From positions 39,990 through 103,989 of the forward strand of contig CAZBWM010000014.1 of NCBI GenBank assembly GCA_964495375.1: a stretch of 64,000 nucleotides of DNA, read 5' to 3'. Shown piece after piece: positions 45,173-53,646 of the stretch. Made by a program: the position numbers and the translations under genes. The DNA comes from JAIESQ01 sp964495375. Its GTDB lineage: Bacteria > Planctomycetota > Planctomycetia > Pirellulales > JAEUIK01. Within the stretch, counting starts at the first letter, position 1. Each line of letters opens with the position of its first letter. The notes below the pieces were generated by a model, which saw only the letters and a list, made by a program, of their open reading frames with translations, was not told the DNA's origin and searched no databases.

Positions 45173-46462
45173 TCAGTCCGGGGCAAAGAATACCGATTCG
45201 ACGTTGCCCCGCAGCACGCGCCGGCCCAGTTCGATCGCCCGCTCTTCGCTCCAACGTCGATCCATCACAAACCGCTCGGCGAGGATCTTAGCCAACACCC
45301 GCTTGTACATGGCGAACTTCGGCAGCGCGAACTCCAGCTTGTACATGTCGCTGTAATAGGCGATCTGCTTGGTCTGCGGAATGGCTTCGAGCCGGGCCGC
45401 GGCGTCCCGCTCGATGAACTCGGGCGTATTCGAATACCACCAATGGCCGTTGGTCAGCACGTTTGGAAAGATCCAGCTATAGGCGACCAACTCCTGATTG
45501 GTCACGCTGGCCAGCACCGAGATCGGGAACTTCACCCGCGGGAACGCATTGAACAGCTCGCGGTATTGGATCAACGAGACGCGGCTGTCGAACAAATCCT
45601 GCCCTTGATAGACGCCGCCGGGATAGACACGGCGATTGACGCCGATCATCAGGTCGAACGGCAGCCGGTGTTCGTCGCACAACTCGGCCAGCGTCCAGAA
45701 GACGTGACAGGCAAGTGTTTGGCGGTCGGCAAGCGTGGCGTCCTCGCCTTGTTTGAGCACAGCATCCAGAGCCGCGGCGGCCTCGGTTTCGCCGACACGT
45801 CGTGGGCCGAAATCGGGGGGCAGCGAAATCGCCGCGGCCCGGGCGCCGTTCTGACAGAAATGCCCGAATCGAGCTGCCAGCGCCGCGCGCAGGTTTGCCG
45901 GGCTACTGACGCTACTTCCCGACGACCGCTCGAGTCGCTTGCGCACCGCCGGCCGGGCCAAATGAAACACCAGGTCGTCGGTACGCAGGCAGGGGATATA
46001 GACCGAGGTATCGAAGCCTGCGAGCGGATCGTCGAAATCGTTGGTCAGAAACACTGCCTCGAGCTTGCTGGTTGCCAGCACCTGTTTCGCCCAGTCGGGC
46101 TGCTGCATGCAAGCCAGGCTCGCGTCGTAAAGCTTCTGCCAGTTCGCGATCGTCAGCCGATCTTCGCCGAAATTGAAGAATCGCTGGCACATCTCGATCA
46201 GCCAGGAGTACTGGACTGTGTTCTCCAGCGGCTCAAGGCCTTCGACCAGCCGTCGGACCCGTTCCGCTGGGGTAATACCCGGCTCTTCGATCCGCTCGCG
46301 CGGCATGCCGGCCGAATGGGCCAGTTCGGTGTAATAGTGGTACCCGAGCAGGTCGGCCAAGGAATCGGCGGCCGGCTTCAGGGGATCGATGTGCGTGTGG
46401 GGATCGATCAGCGCGAACGAATCGAGCTGTGTGAACAAGCGTTCACAGAGGGGCGTCGTCAT
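45173..46462 (-). CDS. Uronate isomerase-like amidohydrolase
   Basis: 429 residues from ATG 46462; the frame from 46702 adds 80 residues of unlikely sequence. Metal site 'LIDPHTHIDP' (about 19-28). The middle has 'YSWLIEMCQRFFNFGEDRLT', 'VFLTNDFDDPLAGFDTSVYIPCLRTD' and the late part 'PFDLMIGVNRRVYPGGVYQGQDLFD' and 'VLTNGHWWYSNTPEFIERDAAARLEAIP', all compatible with the glucuronate isomerase (UxaC) clade of the amidohydrolase superfamily. Sequence is divergent, so the substrate may not be glucuronate itself. Paired convergently with an aldolase. Confidence 0.85.
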   Translation of the reverse strand: MTTPLCERLFTQLDSFALIDPHTHIDPLKPAADSLADLLGYHYYTELAHSAGMPRERIEEPGITPAERVRRLVEGLEPLENTVQYSWLIEMCQRFFNFGEDRLTIANWQKLYDASLACMQQPDWAKQVLATSKLEAVFLTNDFDDPLAGFDTSVYIPCLRTDDLVFHLARPAVRKRLERSSGSSVSSPANLRAALAARFGHFCQNGARAAAISLPPDFGPRRVGETEAAAALDAVLKQGEDATLADRQTLACHVFWTLAELCDEHRLPFDLMIGVNRRVYPGGVYQGQDLFDSRVSLIQYRELFNAFPRVKFPISVLASVTNQELVAYSWIFPNVLTNGHWWYSNTPEFIERDAAARLEAIPQTKQIAYYSDMYKLEFALPKFAMYKRVLAKILAERFVMDRRWSEERAIELGRRVLRGNVESVFFAPD

Positions 46463-46778
46463 AGTGGAAAAGCCTGGGAATCGCGCGAAAAGTGCTGACA
46501 CCACGTACCGCGCCACGGAGTATACAGCCACCGGGTTCTCCCGGCGATTGGCACGATTCTGCCGGGAAATGGCCAGGGGGGGATCGTGTGGATTTTTTCT
46601 ACTTTTTTCTTGACTTGAATCGTTTATCTGAGAGACTGTGACCTCAGTAGGCAAATTGCCCGGCCCGGGCTGCGTGCGCAGTGCATTCGGCCAGTTTGCC
46701 AAGTTTTGGGAATCGAAGAGTTTCGAATCGTTTTTTGCTCGACTACCGCTGGATAGTTTTTAGTTCGAGGAGTCGCTA

Positions 46779-48041
46779 ATGAGTCTGAGAAAACTGTTTT
46801 GCACAGCCCTGCCCGTCGCGGCAGCGCTAGCGGTGTGGGTAGCCGGATCACCGGCACACGCTGCGTCACTGGCGTTGAACTTCGATGGTGCCGCCAACAC
46901 CAAGGGACCGTTCACCAATCCAGGTGCGGCTCCGGTCGACGTCAATAAGTTCTCGGTCAATCTCGACATTGACCCTTCGTCGCAACTGCAAGTTGCCGGC
47001 AATTTCAACATCAATATCTCGATGTCGGCCAACCTCGGTATTTCGGGCGCCACGTTCAGCCCGACGGGGAACCTGAACATCCCGTATCAGACGCCCAACC
47101 TCACGACGACCGGCGCTGCCAACATCACAACGACGCCTACTGGTAGCGCTTCGTTGACCTTGTGGGGTCAGCAGGTCGGAGGTTTCGACCCCGGTGGTGA
47201 TGGCTTCAAATCGGCGACCGGTGTGCCGTCCCTTCCCTCGACCTTGTCGCGTGCCGACTTGACGGCCTTCCAGACGACGTTGATTGGTTCCAGTGGCGCT
47301 ACGGTCACCACGAACCCGATCACGATCACCGGTTCGGGTGGTATCGACCTGAGCTTGTTCACGTTGGGCCTGACGGCGAGCATCGTCGGCAACGCGAAGG
47401 TCGGCCTCTCCAACTTGGCGTACCAGCAGACATCGTCTGGCGATGCCATGATTGGTAACGGTACCCCGAACCTCTTGCCGCCCGGCAACAACGCTACTCG
47501 TTCTTATCCGCTGGACACCAACGCTTGGGGTGACCTGTCGGGTAGTGGAACTGCGTCCGTGGGTGGCGTTGTGACTCTGGGGAGTGACTTCGGTAACCTT
47601 GGTACCTTTAACCTGGGGGATCTGATCAATCAGTCCATCAATTTGGACTCTTCGTTCCCGCTGCCAGGTACGGTTACCTTGGCTGATCTGAACCCGACCG
47701 GGTTCAACCAAGTGAACAAGGACGATTTGCAGGCCACGATCGGGCTCGACCTGACCGGTATCGGCCTGCCGTTCTCGCTCGCTTCGGTTGGTACGGCCAC
47801 GATTGCCACGCAATTGGTGACCACGACCAACTTGGTGGCCCCCGTTACGATCACGATTAGCGTGACCGGGACCATCACCTTCGGCATCTTGGCCAGCCTG
47901 TTGGCAAACGACATGGCTTACCAGTTGCAGGATTCGATTGCGAACGTCGTCGCACCGGAACCGGGGAGCATCATGTTGCTCTTCATGGGTCTGGCAGGTG
48001 CAGTGCCCCTGGCACTTCGCCGGCGCCGTCGTCGCAAGTAG
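46779..48041 (+). CDS. PEP-CTERM secreted protein 4
   Basis: 420 residues; GAGGAG lies six bases before the ATG. Signal peptide: LRKLFCTALPVAAALAVWVAGSPAHAAS. The mature part is Gly/Thr/Asn-rich beta-strand sequence ('FNINISMSANLGISGATFSPTG', 'TTTGAANITTTPTGSASLTLWG', 'GSGGIDLSLFTLGLTASIVGNAKVGLSNLAYQQTSSGDAM'). Tail: APEPGS, helix IMLLFMGLAGAVPLAL, RRRRRRK. Only a loose resemblance to the 18-25 kb trio (the INFDGA-type start and Gly-rich strands), so it may be a separate family. It is on the opposite strand and has its own terminator. Confidence 0.87.
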   Translation: MSLRKLFCTALPVAAALAVWVAGSPAHAASLALNFDGAANTKGPFTNPGAAPVDVNKFSVNLDIDPSSQLQVAGNFNINISMSANLGISGATFSPTGNLNIPYQTPNLTTTGAANITTTPTGSASLTLWGQQVGGFDPGGDGFKSATGVPSLPSTLSRADLTAFQTTLIGSSGATVTTNPITITGSGGIDLSLFTLGLTASIVGNAKVGLSNLAYQQTSSGDAMIGNGTPNLLPPGNNATRSYPLDTNAWGDLSGSGTASVGGVVTLGSDFGNLGTFNLGDLINQSINLDSSFPLPGTVTLADLNPTGFNQVNKDDLQATIGLDLTGIGLPFSLASVGTATIATQLVTTTNLVAPVTITISVTGTITFGILASLLANDMAYQLQDSIANVVAPEPGSIMLLFMGLAGAVPLALRRRRRRK

Positions 48042-48093
48042 TCCGATAGCCGAGCCTCGCAGGAATGCGGGGCTCATCCAGCGGCTCTTCGAT

Positions 48094-48135
48094 GGGCTGG
48101 CTCCTGCCAAACGGTGGGAGCCAGCCCTTTTTTTT
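48094..48135 (+). terminator. Intrinsic terminator of PEP-CTERM gene 4
   Basis: GGGCTGGCTCC pairs with GGAGCCAGCCC across a loop of about 12 nt, followed by eight T. It lies about 50 bases after the stop codon. Confidence 0.9.
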
Positions 48136-48147
48136 GTGAGACCTGGT

Positions 48148-48258
48148 TTACTTTGAATTCTGTGTGCCTCGGGCTCTGCCCGTGCGTCTTTGCGTTGCCC
48201 CGGCGGAGCCCGTAGCACACGATGTTCCCACCCTTGTATTTCAAAGTGATCCAATACC
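48148..48258. repeat. Partial inverted pair of the composite repeat's outer module
   Basis: ACTTTGAATTCTGTGTGCC with GGGCTCTGCCC at one end and GGCGGAGCCCGTAGCACACG with TTTCAAAGTGATCC at the other. These are the outer arms seen around the 63.1-63.7 kb element, here joined directly. Confidence 0.65.
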
Positions 48259-48577
48259 TTTTCTTGCCCGCGAACGACCAGTGGATTGTGACCTTGGATC
48301 GCGTCGCGGCGGTCCTGATATGCCGCTCGCGTCTGCACCACCTTGGGTGGCCTAGCAATTCCTGCGTGCGCCGGTGCCACGCTTCGCATACACGCGCCGC
48401 TGGTCGAGAGCGTACGATTCATCACTGATAGGAAGGAAACCTCGTCGGACCCTCGCTACACAGCAGCGCGGCAGCCATGATCCGCGGTTCGTCACCTCGG
48501 TCACATCGCGCGGGTCTTGATCGCCATCGGAACCCGGGCGCCATTGGGGTGCCAGCCGCCGCGTCGCTTAATGCCCC

Positions 48578-48676
48578 TGGGAACGGCCGCGAAGCTACTT
48601 CCCGTTCTCTCGCGCCCCTGTACTCTCTCCCGCGAGTGGAGAGGAAATCGAAGAGGTCATTTCCCGAAGGTTCCAC
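48578..48676. repeat. Decayed copy 3 of the 107-bp MITE-like element
   Basis: GGGAACGGCCGCGAAGCTACTTC at the left, CTCTCCCGCGAGTGGAGAG in the middle and GTCATTTCCCGAAGGTTCC at the right match copies 1 and 2 with many substitutions. It lies upstream of the glycosyltransferase operon, which argues that the open frame from 48477 is not all coding. Confidence 0.65.
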
Positions 48677-48806
48677 ATCAACCCCTGGGCGTCTTCCCGC
48701 CGCCCGGCCCAGCTTGTCAGGTTGCGACGGGCGGTTGATACTGATTAGACGACGAGTTTTGTGTTGGACGTACGGTTGCTTTCACTCCGCTGTTCAAAAA
48801 CCTGAA

Positions 48807-51413
48807 GTGCCCTCGCGACGACCCACCAAGCACAACCGAAGCCCGCATGGTTCTTCGACGGCCGCTCGTCGATTGAATGGGTGGCCCGCCATCGCTTTAC
48901 GGATCGGCCAATGGCCGGCATGGGTTCGTTGGGGTGGGGCCTGGCTCGCGATCGTTTTGACGATCGTCGTGAGTCGCTCGGCGATTATCGATTCACCTCC
49001 CTACTACGATTTCGCGACAGGGTTGTTCCTCGAAGCCAATTTTTTAGCGGAGACCGGCTTCGACTATTCCCAGCTTTTTCACGAGCAAAGCCGCTGGATG
49101 GAGGGGGGAGCTGCGGTCTACATCACCAGTGTGATGCCCACGTTCGTCGCGGTTCTCATGCGCTGTTTACCAAGCGCGCGCGCAGTCCTCGTTGCCTATC
49201 ACCTGTTTACGTTCGCGGCAGCAGCCACCTTGGCCTTGCTGTTGTTTGCCGCGTTGCGAGCGCGCACGGGATTCTGGGGCGCCCTGGTCACAGCGTTCTG
49301 CTGCCTGACCGTCCCCCTGCTCAGCACGCAGATCGACATGTGCGGCATGGATCTGCCCATGGCGGTCATGGCAGTCGCCGCGGTACTGTTGATTGCTCAC
49401 GGGCATTACGAATGGTCTGCCGTGGCGGGTGCCGGAGCATTTTTGATTAAAACGCCCGGTCGCGCCGTGATCGCGGCGACCATTATCTACCTGCTGGCCT
49501 TGGTGGTTTTAGGACGCGGCCTTGCGCCCCTGGCAGAACGTCGCCGACTATGGCGCGGTCTGGGATGGCACTTGTTGGTGTTTGCGGCCGAAATCGCGGC
49601 CATTGACTGGACCAATTCGCTACCCCACTCGGAGATCGAGACCTGGACGCAAAGCCGTCGCTACTTTCGCGGCGAGAACTACTGGGACTGGTTGCCCTAC
49701 TGGTTTCCGGATCAACTCGCGGTGTTTGCTGTGTGCCTGACCGTGCTGCTTGTCGCCACGGGTTGGGCGCTGCGCACCGGATTTCGCGAAGTCGCCGGAA
49801 GAGGCGTCGATCGGCTGCGGCGCATCCTTTATCGGTTACTCGTCGCGGAGCCGCTGCTGGCCGTCGGCTGGACGATCATTTTTGGCATGCTCACCGCCTT
49901 GTGGTTTGTCTATTGCCTGCCGCGGTACTTCATCTTGATCTTGCCATTTCTTTATCTGTCGCTTGGTCTGCTGTTATTTTCGCGACCCCGGCTGCGGGGA
50001 TTCGGCCTGGCAGCGGTTTCCGCTCTCGTGATTTTCAATCTGGCGAATGCCAATGGTGAGTTTTTTCCGGCGATCGACCGTGCTCCGCGCGATGCCTTGC
50101 GCACCGGTGCCATGCTCGAGCGTAGTCGCGAGTACTTACGCGACCACCAATCGAACATCGCCGGCATGTCCCAACTCGCGATCCGCCATCCCGAGGCAAC
50201 GGTTATCGCGCCATCTCCGTACGTCCATTTTCTGTCGTTGCCCAGGCTCGGTTACGTCGAGCGCCCCCTGAAGGGATTTTCGCTTAGTCGGTACCACGGC
50301 GGGGGTTTCAAGTCGGGCTTGGACTTGCCGAAGCAAGCGCCTCGCGACGTCGTGTTCGTGCGCGTGCGCAACTCCTTCGCCACGGGCGAAGTGCCGGCGC
50401 CGGAGCGTGGCGACGAATTGATCTGGAACGATCAAAGCGAGAATCCCAGCTCGCCGTTGCTGATTTTTCGCCGCCAATGGCCGGCGGTCGTTTCCGCAGC
50501 CGAGCTCGCCGAGCGATACCAGATGATCGTGCTCCCCTCGCGCGGTTTGATTGAGCGCGGCCACGTCGCCGCCCGCGAAGGACGGTTCGATGATGCCCGT
50601 AGGTGCTATTTCGAGGCCTTGGACGCGGCGGCCTCACAACCTGACTCGCCCGTCCAGATCGACGCGCGCATGGGTCTGGCATTCACTTACTTCCAGCAGC
50701 GTGACTGGCCGGCGGTCGTCGAGAATCTGCGGATCGTGACGAACTTGGATTCACGTCGGGCGCCGGCTTTCGATCTGTTGGGTCGTGCCCTGGCCGAGCT
50801 GGGACTCTGGCAGGAGGCAGCCGACAGTTTTCGGGGCGCGGTGGCCTTGGATCGCGAGAACCTCGTTGCCTGGAAGGGACTGGCCAACGCCGAGCTGCGC
50901 TGCCGGAAGTATGCCGCGGCAGCGGCGGCCCTCGACGAAGCTGCCCGTTTGTCGCCCGATGATCCCGAACTGTGCTACTTGCTCGCTTCGGCTCGACAGC
51001 AAGCGGGCGACTTGCGCGGCGCCATCGCGGCCTACGAACGGGCGCTTGTTTTGCGAGTTGATTGGGCGGCCGCCAACAACGACCTCGCCTGGCTGCTGGC
51101 CACGGCTGCCGACGAGAAACTCCGCAATCCCCCCCGCGCCGTACAGTTAGCCGAATCTGCTTGCGCCGCCAGTTTCCGGCAAGCCGCCAGCATGCTCGAC
51201 ACCCTGGCTGCCGCGTATGCGGCCGACGGGCGTTTCGCCGAAGCCGTCGCCGTCGCGCGCGAGGCCATCGCGCGTGCCAAGGAGGATCCGCAGGACCAAC
51301 TCGCGCCAGACATTGCCACGCGACTGGCGCTGTACGAGCGACAAGAACCTTACCTCGCGCCACCGATCGTGCCGACGAAGTCGGCGCTGTCCAGCCCACG
51401 GCCTGTGAAATGA
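48807..51413 (+). CDS. Membrane glycosyltransferase (GT-C/GT39-like) with TPR repeats
   Basis: About 868 residues if it starts at GTG 48807; GTG 48762 or TTG 48873 are alternatives and the open frame reaches 48477 across a decayed repeat. About ten membrane helices lie between residues 40 and 420, with the acidic loop 'FATGLFLEANFLAETGFDYSQLFHEQSRWMEGG' and 'CLTVPLLSTQIDMCGMDLP', similar to dolichyl-phosphate-mannose-type transferases. After about residue 550 come TPR repeats ('ARMGLAFTYFQQRDWPAVVENLRI', 'AFDLLGRALAELGLWQEAADSFRGAVAL', 'YLLASARQQAGDLRGAIAAYERAL'). Its stop overlaps the thioesterase start. Probably uses a polyprenyl-phosphate sugar in the membrane. Confidence 0.8.
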   Translation: MPSRRPTKHNRSPHGSSTAARRLNGWPAIALRIGQWPAWVRWGGAWLAIVLTIVVSRSAIIDSPPYYDFATGLFLEANFLAETGFDYSQLFHEQSRWMEGGAAVYITSVMPTFVAVLMRCLPSARAVLVAYHLFTFAAAATLALLLFAALRARTGFWGALVTAFCCLTVPLLSTQIDMCGMDLPMAVMAVAAVLLIAHGHYEWSAVAGAGAFLIKTPGRAVIAATIIYLLALVVLGRGLAPLAERRRLWRGLGWHLLVFAAEIAAIDWTNSLPHSEIETWTQSRRYFRGENYWDWLPYWFPDQLAVFAVCLTVLLVATGWALRTGFREVAGRGVDRLRRILYRLLVAEPLLAVGWTIIFGMLTALWFVYCLPRYFILILPFLYLSLGLLLFSRPRLRGFGLAAVSALVIFNLANANGEFFPAIDRAPRDALRTGAMLERSREYLRDHQSNIAGMSQLAIRHPEATVIAPSPYVHFLSLPRLGYVERPLKGFSLSRYHGGGFKSGLDLPKQAPRDVVFVRVRNSFATGEVPAPERGDELIWNDQSENPSSPLLIFRRQWPAVVSAAELAERYQMIVLPSRGLIERGHVAAREGRFDDARRCYFEALDAAASQPDSPVQIDARMGLAFTYFQQRDWPAVVENLRIVTNLDSRRAPAFDLLGRALAELGLWQEAADSFRGAVALDRENLVAWKGLANAELRCRKYAAAAAALDEAARLSPDDPELCYLLASARQQAGDLRGAIAAYERALVLRVDWAAANNDLAWLLATAADEKLRNPPRAVQLAESACAASFRQAASMLDTLAAAYAADGRFAEAVAVAREAIARAKEDPQDQLAPDIATRLALYERQEPYLAPPIVPTKSALSSPRPVK

Positions 51414-52201
51414 AGCCTCCCGCGGAACCGACCTATCTACGCTTTGCCGACAATCGGATCGGGCTGCGGCGCTTTCGCTGGCCTACCGCAGACGCGCCGC
51501 GAATCGTTTGCTTGCCGTATGCGGGCGGGCAATCACTCGCCTTTCGCGGGCTGGCCGAGCACCTGCCCAAGGAGTGGGGGGTGTGGGCGATCGACCCGCC
51601 CGGGCACGGCTGGGCGGGGGGCGCTCCGCTGGCCCAGGTCGAGGACATGGCCGACGCCTATCTCGGCCATCTGCCTCTCGAAGTGTTTTCTGGCGCCGTA
51701 TTACTGGGGCATAGCCTCGGGGGCTGCGTGGCGTTTGCCTTGGCCGAACGACTTATCCAGCTCCGGCGAGCGCCACGAGCTTTGGTGCTCAGTGCGACGC
51801 GCCCCCCGCATCGCGCTGCCGAGTACGATTCTTTCCTGACGCTCGACGATCAGGGATTGCTCGACGTGTTGATTCAGCTTGGCGGCGTTCCGGCCGATTG
51901 GGCGGCCGAGCCCGAGCTATTCGCCCAGTTTCGCGATGTCGTGCGTGCCGATTTTCAGGCGTTTGAATCCTTTCGGCTCGATGGGCGCCGGGTCGATCTA
52001 CCGGTGCTGGCAGTGGGAGCGCCTGAAGACGTCGTTTGCCGTCCTGCGCACGTGTTCGAATGGACGCGTTTTTGTCCAAGCTGTGAGATTGAGTTTGTCG
52101 GCGGCGGCCATCTGTTCGTACAAACGCAACCAGAACTGTTTGCCCAGCGCGTGGCCAGCTTTATCCGGCGTCTGCCGCCACTGCCCGGGGGCATGTCATG
52201 A
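51410..52201 (+). CDS. Type II thioesterase (alpha/beta hydrolase)
   Basis: 263 residues; ATG 51410 overlaps the previous TGA (ATGA). Features: 'RIVCLPYAGGQSLAFRGLAEHLPKEWGVWAIDPPGHGWAGG', nucleophile elbow 'VLLGHSLGGCVAFALAERL' (Ser about 101), 'VLAVGAPEDVV' (Asp) and 'EIEFVGGGHLFV' (His about 231). This is the thioesterase family that cleaves wrongly loaded groups from carrier-protein phosphopantetheine arms in NRPS/PKS or fatty-acid systems. The downstream gene is the matching phosphopantetheinyl transferase. No carrier protein or megasynthase is in view. Confidence 0.9.
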   Translation: MKPPAEPTYLRFADNRIGLRRFRWPTADAPRIVCLPYAGGQSLAFRGLAEHLPKEWGVWAIDPPGHGWAGGAPLAQVEDMADAYLGHLPLEVFSGAVLLGHSLGGCVAFALAERLIQLRRAPRALVLSATRPPHRAAEYDSFLTLDDQGLLDVLIQLGGVPADWAAEPELFAQFRDVVRADFQAFESFRLDGRRVDLPVLAVGAPEDVVCRPAHVFEWTRFCPSCEIEFVGGGHLFVQTQPELFAQRVASFIRRLPPLPGGMS

Positions 52202-52983
52202 TGTGCCCCGCGCTCGCGCCGCTCGCACTAGGTGCCGATGACGTCGACCTCTGGTACGTCGAAACCAGCCTCGCGGACGATCCGCTTGTGATGTCGCGAT
52301 TCGATCGGTTGCTTTCCCAGGCCGAAGAAGGGCAACGCGGTCGATTCGTGTTCGACGTCGATCGCCGGCTCTATTGGATCAGCCACGTGCTGGTGCGTAC
52401 CGTGCTGGCACGCTACCTGGGCTGCCAGCCCGGCGAGTTGCAGTTCCGTCCGAACCGCTACGGACGACCCGAAGTCGTCAGCCCGGCAGCCTGGCCGAGG
52501 CTGCGCTTCAATTTGTCGCACACCCGCGGCTTGGCCTGTTGTGGAGTGACCTGGTCGCGCGATCTAGGGATCGATGTCGAGGACACCGCTCGCCGCGAAG
52601 TGGGGCCGGAAGTGGCCGAGCATTTTTTCTCGCCCACGGAAGTGGCCGAGCTGCGCCGGCGCCCACACGATCAACAGCAGCGCCAATTCTTGCGTTATTG
52701 GACCTTAAAAGAAGCCTACATCAAGGCGCGGGGGATGGGGCTGTCGCTCCCCTTGGATCGCTTTTCATTTTTGCTCGCGCACGATCACGTGCCGGTGACG
52801 ATCGAATTTGCGTCCGGGATCTCGGACAATCCGGCCTGCTGGCAGTTCTGGCAGCAAACCGTTGCCGCGCGCTACCTGGTGGCTGCCGCGCTGCGCTGCC
52901 CACCGGCCTGCCAGCCTCGATTCCGTCTCATGTCCTGGAGCGCGGCGCAATTTGATCCCATGCCAGGCGACGACCAATCCTGA
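52198..52983 (+). CDS. 4'-Phosphopantetheinyl transferase, Sfp type
   Basis: 261 residues; ATG 52198 overlaps the thioesterase stop (ATGA). Motifs: 'WPRLRFNLSHTRGLACCGV', 'DLGIDVEDTARREV' (about 122-135) and 'RYWTLKEAYIKARGMGLSLPLDRFSF' (about 166-191). It attaches the phosphopantetheine arm of CoA to a serine of a carrier protein. Length and motif order are those of Sfp/Gsp enzymes, not of the short AcpS. It ends 8 bases from a convergent gene. Confidence 0.93.
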   Translation: MMCPALAPLALGADDVDLWYVETSLADDPLVMSRFDRLLSQAEEGQRGRFVFDVDRRLYWISHVLVRTVLARYLGCQPGELQFRPNRYGRPEVVSPAAWPRLRFNLSHTRGLACCGVTWSRDLGIDVEDTARREVGPEVAEHFFSPTEVAELRRRPHDQQQRQFLRYWTLKEAYIKARGMGLSLPLDRFSFLLAHDHVPVTIEFASGISDNPACWQFWQQTVAARYLVAAALRCPPACQPRFRLMSWSAAQFDPMPGDDQS

Positions 52984-52991
52984 TTGCCAGT

Positions 52992-53411
52992 CTAGCTGGC
53001 GGATGCCGTTTTCTTCAGCGGCAACAGGTCGGGAAACAGCGAATGCAATTGGTGCATGTCGAGCAGTTCCTTCAGCCGATCTTCGCGCTCGTCCATATCG
53101 ACCATCTTGGTCTCAAAGATCGTCAGGAGATGCCCGACTGCCGTCCGAATTTGTTCGTCCGACGGGCGAGCCTCCCCCAGCTCTTCATAGACTTTTCGAA
53201 TAGCACGCGCCGGTTCGATGACTCCGCGATCGTAGGCTTCGTTGTCGAAGTTCTTGTTCGGTGTGCAGGCGATATGCTTCATCACCGAACCCAGAATAGG
53301 TGGTATGTAGTCCGCCATCGAATCACCCGTCTCCAAATTAGCTAGAATCTCTCGCAGCATTTCGGCGAGCCGCAGCCTACTGGACTGTCGCCCGTCCGGC
53401 CCGTCGGCCAT
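52992..53411 (-). CDS. Hypothetical helical protein
   Basis: 139 residues from ATG 53411, which has GGAG three bases upstream; M at 53516 is a longer option. Sequence is acidic and helical: 'RLRLAEMLREILANLETGDSMADYIPPILGSVMKHIACTPNKNF', 'YDRGVIEPARAIRKVYEELGEARPSDEQIRTAVGHLLTIFETKMVDMDEREDRLKELLDMHQLHSLFPDLLPLKK'. Composition suggests a soluble coiled-coil or helical bundle. No family recognised. It sits convergent to the PPTase gene and upstream of nothing on its own strand. Confidence 0.6.
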   Translation of the reverse strand: MADGPDGRQSSRLRLAEMLREILANLETGDSMADYIPPILGSVMKHIACTPNKNFDNEAYDRGVIEPARAIRKVYEELGEARPSDEQIRTAVGHLLTIFETKMVDMDEREDRLKELLDMHQLHSLFPDLLPLKKTASAS

Positions 53412-53646
53412 TCGCTCCACGCCCTGCGGAGGTGGCGCCGCACGACTGGGCTGCCAAAAGGGACCGGCAGCAGGTTGCTTCGCTAGCGAGCGCCACTGCC
53501 TGTTTGCGGCCGGCAAGTCTTCCTCATCAGTATAATTCCTCCGCCGACCATCGCGAGTGGCTAACGAATCCTACCTTGGCATTTCTGCCGTCCTTTGTCG
53601 ACATAATCGCTACCGCTGGCTCCCGTGGATAGCCCCGACGTACGGC

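Larger units (their letters stand above)
48136..48806. other. Leader of the glycosyltransferase-thioesterase-PPTase operon
   Basis: Aside from the two repeats listed, I see no gene. Frames at 48164-48428 are short. The promoter of the downstream operon should be between about 48680 and 48800, but no consensus pair is obvious. Confidence 0.4.

Noticed and set aside
45071..48425. Large frames 45071-46498 (+) and 46866-48425 (-)
   Set aside because: They overlap the uronate-isomerase-like and PEP-CTERM genes on the other strand and have low-complexity, Arg/Gln/Gly-rich composition.
48477..48806. Upstream extension of the glycosyltransferase frame to 48477
   Set aside because: It crosses a decayed MITE-like element and has no hydrophobic or conserved character; likely intergenic.
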